From: OCS116 cluster bacterium
GTDB lineage: Bacteria; Pseudomonadota; Alphaproteobacteria; Rhizobiales; OSC116
Assembly (NCBI GenBank): GCA_002402005.2
Contig: NVUS02000360.1
Span: 1-15,774, forward strand
Direction: 5' to 3'
DNA length: 15,774 nt
Shown here piece after piece: positions 13,337-15,774 of this stretch. Positions within the stretch are counted from its first letter, which is position 1, and the number at the start of each line of letters is the position of its first letter. The translations under genes and the position numbers were made by a program. Under the pieces are notes generated by a model. The model saw only the letters and a program-made list of their open reading frames with translations, made no database searches and had not been told where the DNA came from.

Positions 13337-14481
13337 AAGCCTTCTAGCAATTGCGCATCGCTGCCATTATTGTAACCAATTTTGACCAACCCCTTGCTGG
13401 CCACTCCATCGATAATTTTAAACACTGCCCAATCTCGACCCTCTCTAAATAAGGCACTTGAAGGCAGGGTTAAAACTTGTTCATCTTGCCAAATGACGAT
13501 TTTTACTTCAACTCTAAAGCCGTGGCCTAAATTTATATCTTGTTCAATCGGTGCGTCAAATTGAATGACGATTTTAACCCGTTGCTCCTCAACTCCCAGC
13601 GCTGAATATTTGGTGTAACCCCAAGGGTCAATGCGTTCTACGCTGCCAGATAGGGCTTTGTCACCCCCCCAATTGTCAATGATAACGCGGTTGCCGACAT
13701 TTATTTTTACGGCATCAGTAGAAAGCAATTCAGCAACAATTTCTAGCCCTTCATTGACATCTCCAATTTCTAAAATTGGGGCACCTGCGGGCAGGGTGAT
13801 TTCGCTTAATTGCATAAGGCGCAACACGCGGCCAGAAATGGGGGCGGTTATAGGTATTGTTGGTTGGTCCGAGGTGGGGGTGTCTTTGGGGTTGCTAAAA
13901 TCATTAAAGCTCATCAGTAAAGCGCGGTTATTGGTAAGGTCGGCTTCGCGCATTGAAATGGAGGCTTGTGCGGAGTTTAATATGGCCACTGAAGCGCGTA
14001 AATTTTGTGCAGCTCTATCGAGTGCCACTTGGCTAATGACGCCACTTTCAAATAGGCGTTTTGAGCGTTCAACTTCTTGCTCAACCAAATCTCTATCAAT
14101 CATGGCTTTGTTTAAATCGGCACGTGCCAAACGCAATGCAGCTTCTGCGGCGCTCACCGCGGCATTGGCTTGCTCGGTGGTGCGGACATCTAATGCTGAT
14201 GGGTTGGTCGGCAACATGCGCGCAACGACGGATTGATTGCCAATGACAATGTCGCCAGGTTCTATATCGACCCTCAAGAGACGACCCGCAATGGGGGTGG
14301 AGACTACATAAGCCTCACGTACGCGGGTTTTGGCTTCTTCATCAATGGAGATGAGCATTGGCTTTTGCACCACTTGGCCGATGTCGACTTTCATCGGTTT
14401 TGGCCAAAATGAATAGGTGATGGCTGTGATGACTAGCAAAGCGATGAGTGATAACATCCATGAACGGGTTTTTCTAGCCAT
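13255..14481 (-). CDS. HlyD/AcrA-type periplasmic adaptor (membrane fusion) protein
   Basis: This 408-residue membrane fusion protein links an inner-membrane exporter to an outer-membrane channel. It has a basic N-terminus (MARKTRSW) and one membrane anchor at about residues 9-25. A split lipoyl-like domain surrounds STPIAGRLLRVDIEPGD. A long alpha-helical hairpin at about residues 105-190 is rich in Ala, Glu, Arg and Leu (EAALRLARADLNKAMIDRD and ESGVISQVALDRAAQNLR). The second lipoyl half follows at ITAPISGRVLRL, then a beta-barrel and a membrane-proximal domain ending DDKVILYPSSALVDGQTVE. The FtsX-type permease gene ends 4 bases upstream in the same direction, so the two form an ABC export system; the cargo is unknown. 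Its 3' end is the sequence duplicated at 449-533, which makes this gene the likely insertion point of the catabolic block. Confidence 0.92.
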   Translation of the reverse strand: MARKTRSWMLSLIALLVITAITYSFWPKPMKVDIGQVVQKPMLISIDEEAKTRVREAYVVSTPIAGRLLRVDIEPGDIVIGNQSVVARMLPTNPSALDVRTTEQANAAVSAAEAALRLARADLNKAMIDRDLVEQEVERSKRLFESGVISQVALDRAAQNLRASVAILNSAQASISMREADLTNNRALLMSFNDFSNPKDTPTSDQPTIPITAPISGRVLRLMQLSEITLPAGAPILEIGDVNEGLEIVAELLSTDAVKINVGNRVIIDNWGGDKALSGSVERIDPWGYTKYSALGVEEQRVKIVIQFDAPIEQDINLGHGFRVEVKIVIWQDEQVLTLPSSALFREGRDWAVFKIIDGVASKGLVKIGYNNGSDAQLLEGLKLDDKVILYPSSALVDGQTVEQRLVE

Positions 14482-14485
14482 TATT

Positions 14486-15774
14486 TTAATCCTGTGTTTT
14501 GAGTGCGGCGACTAAGTCAATATTGTCGATATTGCGTTTGACTAGCCAGCCAGAGAATATGGCGGCAACAATGACAGCAAGTGCCGCCGTGCCAAAAGCT
14601 TCAGGCACAATATTTGTGGGTATTTTATATAAATCGGTACTAAAGGCTTGGGCAGCGGCAAATGATAAATAATAGCCTAATACAGAGCCAATGGGCAAAG
14701 CAATGAGGGTGATTAAGCCCAATTCTCCCAATAATACATAGGCGGTTTCGCCTTTGCTAAAGCCGATGGTTCGAATGCATGCCAAATCTCTCTCGCGTTC
14801 GGCAAAAGCAATTTTGGCACTGTTAAATACAATGCCAAATGTAATGACAAAGGCCACGGCGGCCATGACAAAACGCATGGCACCTGCGCCGCTATCCATA
14901 ATGGTTTGAAACGCCTGCTTGGCTTCGCTGGCGAGGCTCACACCTGCCACTTGCGACATGTTTTTTAGGGTTTTATATATGGCGGCTTGTTTGGCGCTAT
15001 CAATTTTAAGAAAAGCCCCTGACACACGGTTGGGCTGTTTTAGGGCGGTGTTTAATTTATCTAATTGCATATATATAGGCGAGCCGATTAAAGTCTCGGT
15101 AATGCCGACAACAGGTATATGCAGCACGGGTTTTATGCCTTCACGTACATTGACGGTTAAAAAATCACCTGCCTTAATGTGCAATTTTTTAGCTATGGCT
15201 GAAGCGATGATAATGCCATCATCACGTATGCTCATCGGCTTGTAATCGGGGTCAACCGCGCGGTTGAGTTCGGGGTTGGTTAGCAAACCGCTGACTGCGC
15301 CTTTGTGAGTATAAAGGCCATTTTGCAAAATAACCGGCACGTTGCGAATGGGTTCGACCATTTGCACACCATCGATTGATTGCAATTCAAATATGGTTTT
15401 GCTTGAAAGTGGGGCGACGAAACTTACCGTGATATCGCTGCGGTCAATCACCCCGAAACTAATTTCTATTGTGTCATCAAATGAGGCCATAATGCCAATC
15501 ATTGCGACGGTTAGCGACATGCCTGCGGCAATGGCGATAACCGCACCTGCCGCACGGCCAGGCTGGCGCATTAAGGTGCGGATGATCATGCGGGTTGGTT
15601 GATCTAATAATTTTTTAAGAAAAGCACCGAATTTTTTTGAGCGACTAAAATCTGGTGGGGTGGCAGCACGCATGGCCACTGCAGGTGATAACTTGAAAAT
15701 ACCTCTAAGTACAAATACGCCGCCTAAAGTGGCAGTGATGACGCTGATGATAAGGCCTACGATGATGGTCGCCG
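14486..15774 (-). CDS. FtsX/MacB-type ABC exporter permease, C-terminal part (5' end outside window)
   Basis: The minus-strand frame stays open through the right edge of the window, so a GTG at 15679 is not the start. Translation beyond it gives a membrane helix (IIVGLIISVITATLGG) and then LSPAVAMRAATPP, a linker typical of large permeases with two FtsX modules. About 429 residues are visible. A helix follows near GRAAGAVIAIAAGMSLTVAMIG, then a periplasmic MacB-like domain (SDITVSFVAPLSS to ASEAKQAFQT). Three C-terminal helices come last, with the family motif FAERERDLACIRTIGFSKGE between them. The end LVAALKTQD is the normal tail. With the HlyD-type adaptor encoded 4 bases downstream it forms a tripartite export system; the ATPase would be expected upstream, outside the window. 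The substrate is unknown. Confidence 0.9.
   Translation of the reverse strand, partial: ATIIVGLIISVITATLGGVFVLRGIFKLSPAVAMRAATPPDFSRSKKFGAFLKKLLDQPTRMIIRTLMRQPGRAAGAVIAIAAGMSLTVAMIGIMASFDDTIEISFGVIDRSDITVSFVAPLSSKTIFELQSIDGVQMVEPIRNVPVILQNGLYTHKGAVSGLLTNPELNRAVDPDYKPMSIRDDGIIIASAIAKKLHIKAGDFLTVNVREGIKPVLHIPVVGITETLIGSPIYMQLDKLNTALKQPNRVSGAFLKIDSAKQAAIYKTLKNMSQVAGVSLASEAKQAFQTIMDSGAGAMRFVMAAVAFVITFGIVFNSAKIAFAERERDLACIRTIGFSKGETAYVLLGELGLITLIALPIGSVLGYYLSFAAAQAFSTDLYKIPTNIVPEAFGTAALAVIVAAIFSGWLVKRNIDNIDLVAALKTQD

Noticed and set aside
13631..14236. Long plus-strand open frame (201 residues) opposite the HlyD-type gene
   Set aside because: The minus-strand adaptor has full domain structure here; the plus-strand translation shows no recognisable domain and no ribosome site.
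15677..15679. GTG as the start of the FtsX-type permease
   Set aside because: The frame stays open to the window edge and the upstream translation is a plausible membrane helix and linker, so the gene continues outside.

Overview
The window looks like chromosomal DNA from a moderately AT-rich alphaproteobacterium. This is an inference from the RhaS/T/P/Q-type sugar importer, the gene families and the tightly overlapped operon style; no rRNA or other taxonomic marker is present. Nearly all of it is coding. No tRNA, CRISPR array, integrase or complete insertion sequence was seen.

Layout: (1) Positions 1-360 hold the C-terminal end of an AraC-family regulator on the plus strand. (2) Positions 361-675 hold a hairpin, a decayed copy of the 3' end of the HlyD-type gene found at the right side of the window, and the terminator of the next gene. 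(3) Positions 676-1434 hold an SDR dehydrogenase on the minus strand, divergent from the main operon. (4) Positions 1435-1544 are a divergent promoter region with a 17-bp palindrome that fits a PdhR/FadR-type GntR operator. (5) Positions 1545-12826 are one plus-strand run of 12 genes, most overlapping by 1-4 bases: an enolase-superfamily dehydratase, an acetoacetate-decarboxylase-fold enzyme, a CtBP-like 2-hydroxyacid dehydrogenase, an FAH-family hydrolase, a RhaS/LsrB-type ABC sugar importer (binding protein, double ATPase, two permeases), an FCD GntR regulator, a Gfo/Idh/MocA oxidoreductase, a xylose-isomerase-like TIM barrel and an L-rhamnose mutarotase. (6) Positions 12827-13254 are AT-rich non-coding DNA. 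(7) From 13255 to the window end, on the minus strand, are a HlyD-type adaptor and an FtsX-type ABC exporter permease cut by the window edge.

Working model (inference): a 6-deoxy-L-sugar or similar aldose enters by the ABC system and is brought to the right anomer by the mutarotase. It is then oxidised to an acid, dehydrated by the enolase-family enzyme to a 2-keto-3-deoxy acid, oxidised by the SDR to a 2,4-diketo acid and cleaved by the FAH-family hydrolase, as in the known L-fucose and L-rhamnose diketo-hydrolase routes. The rhamnose isomerase, kinase and aldolase of the phosphorylative route are absent. The acetoacetate-decarboxylase-fold protein, the CtBP-like dehydrogenase and the Gfo/Idh plus TIM-barrel pair do not belong to the textbook version, so this may be a variant or undescribed pathway. 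The GntR protein is the likely substrate-responsive repressor.

The catabolic block is bracketed by direct repeats of about 135-150 bp (roughly 88% identical by eye). Each repeat carries the 3' end of the hlyD-type gene plus the araC/hlyD intergenic hairpin. This resembles a genomic island inserted at the 3' end of hlyD, with the displaced end left 12.7 kb away.
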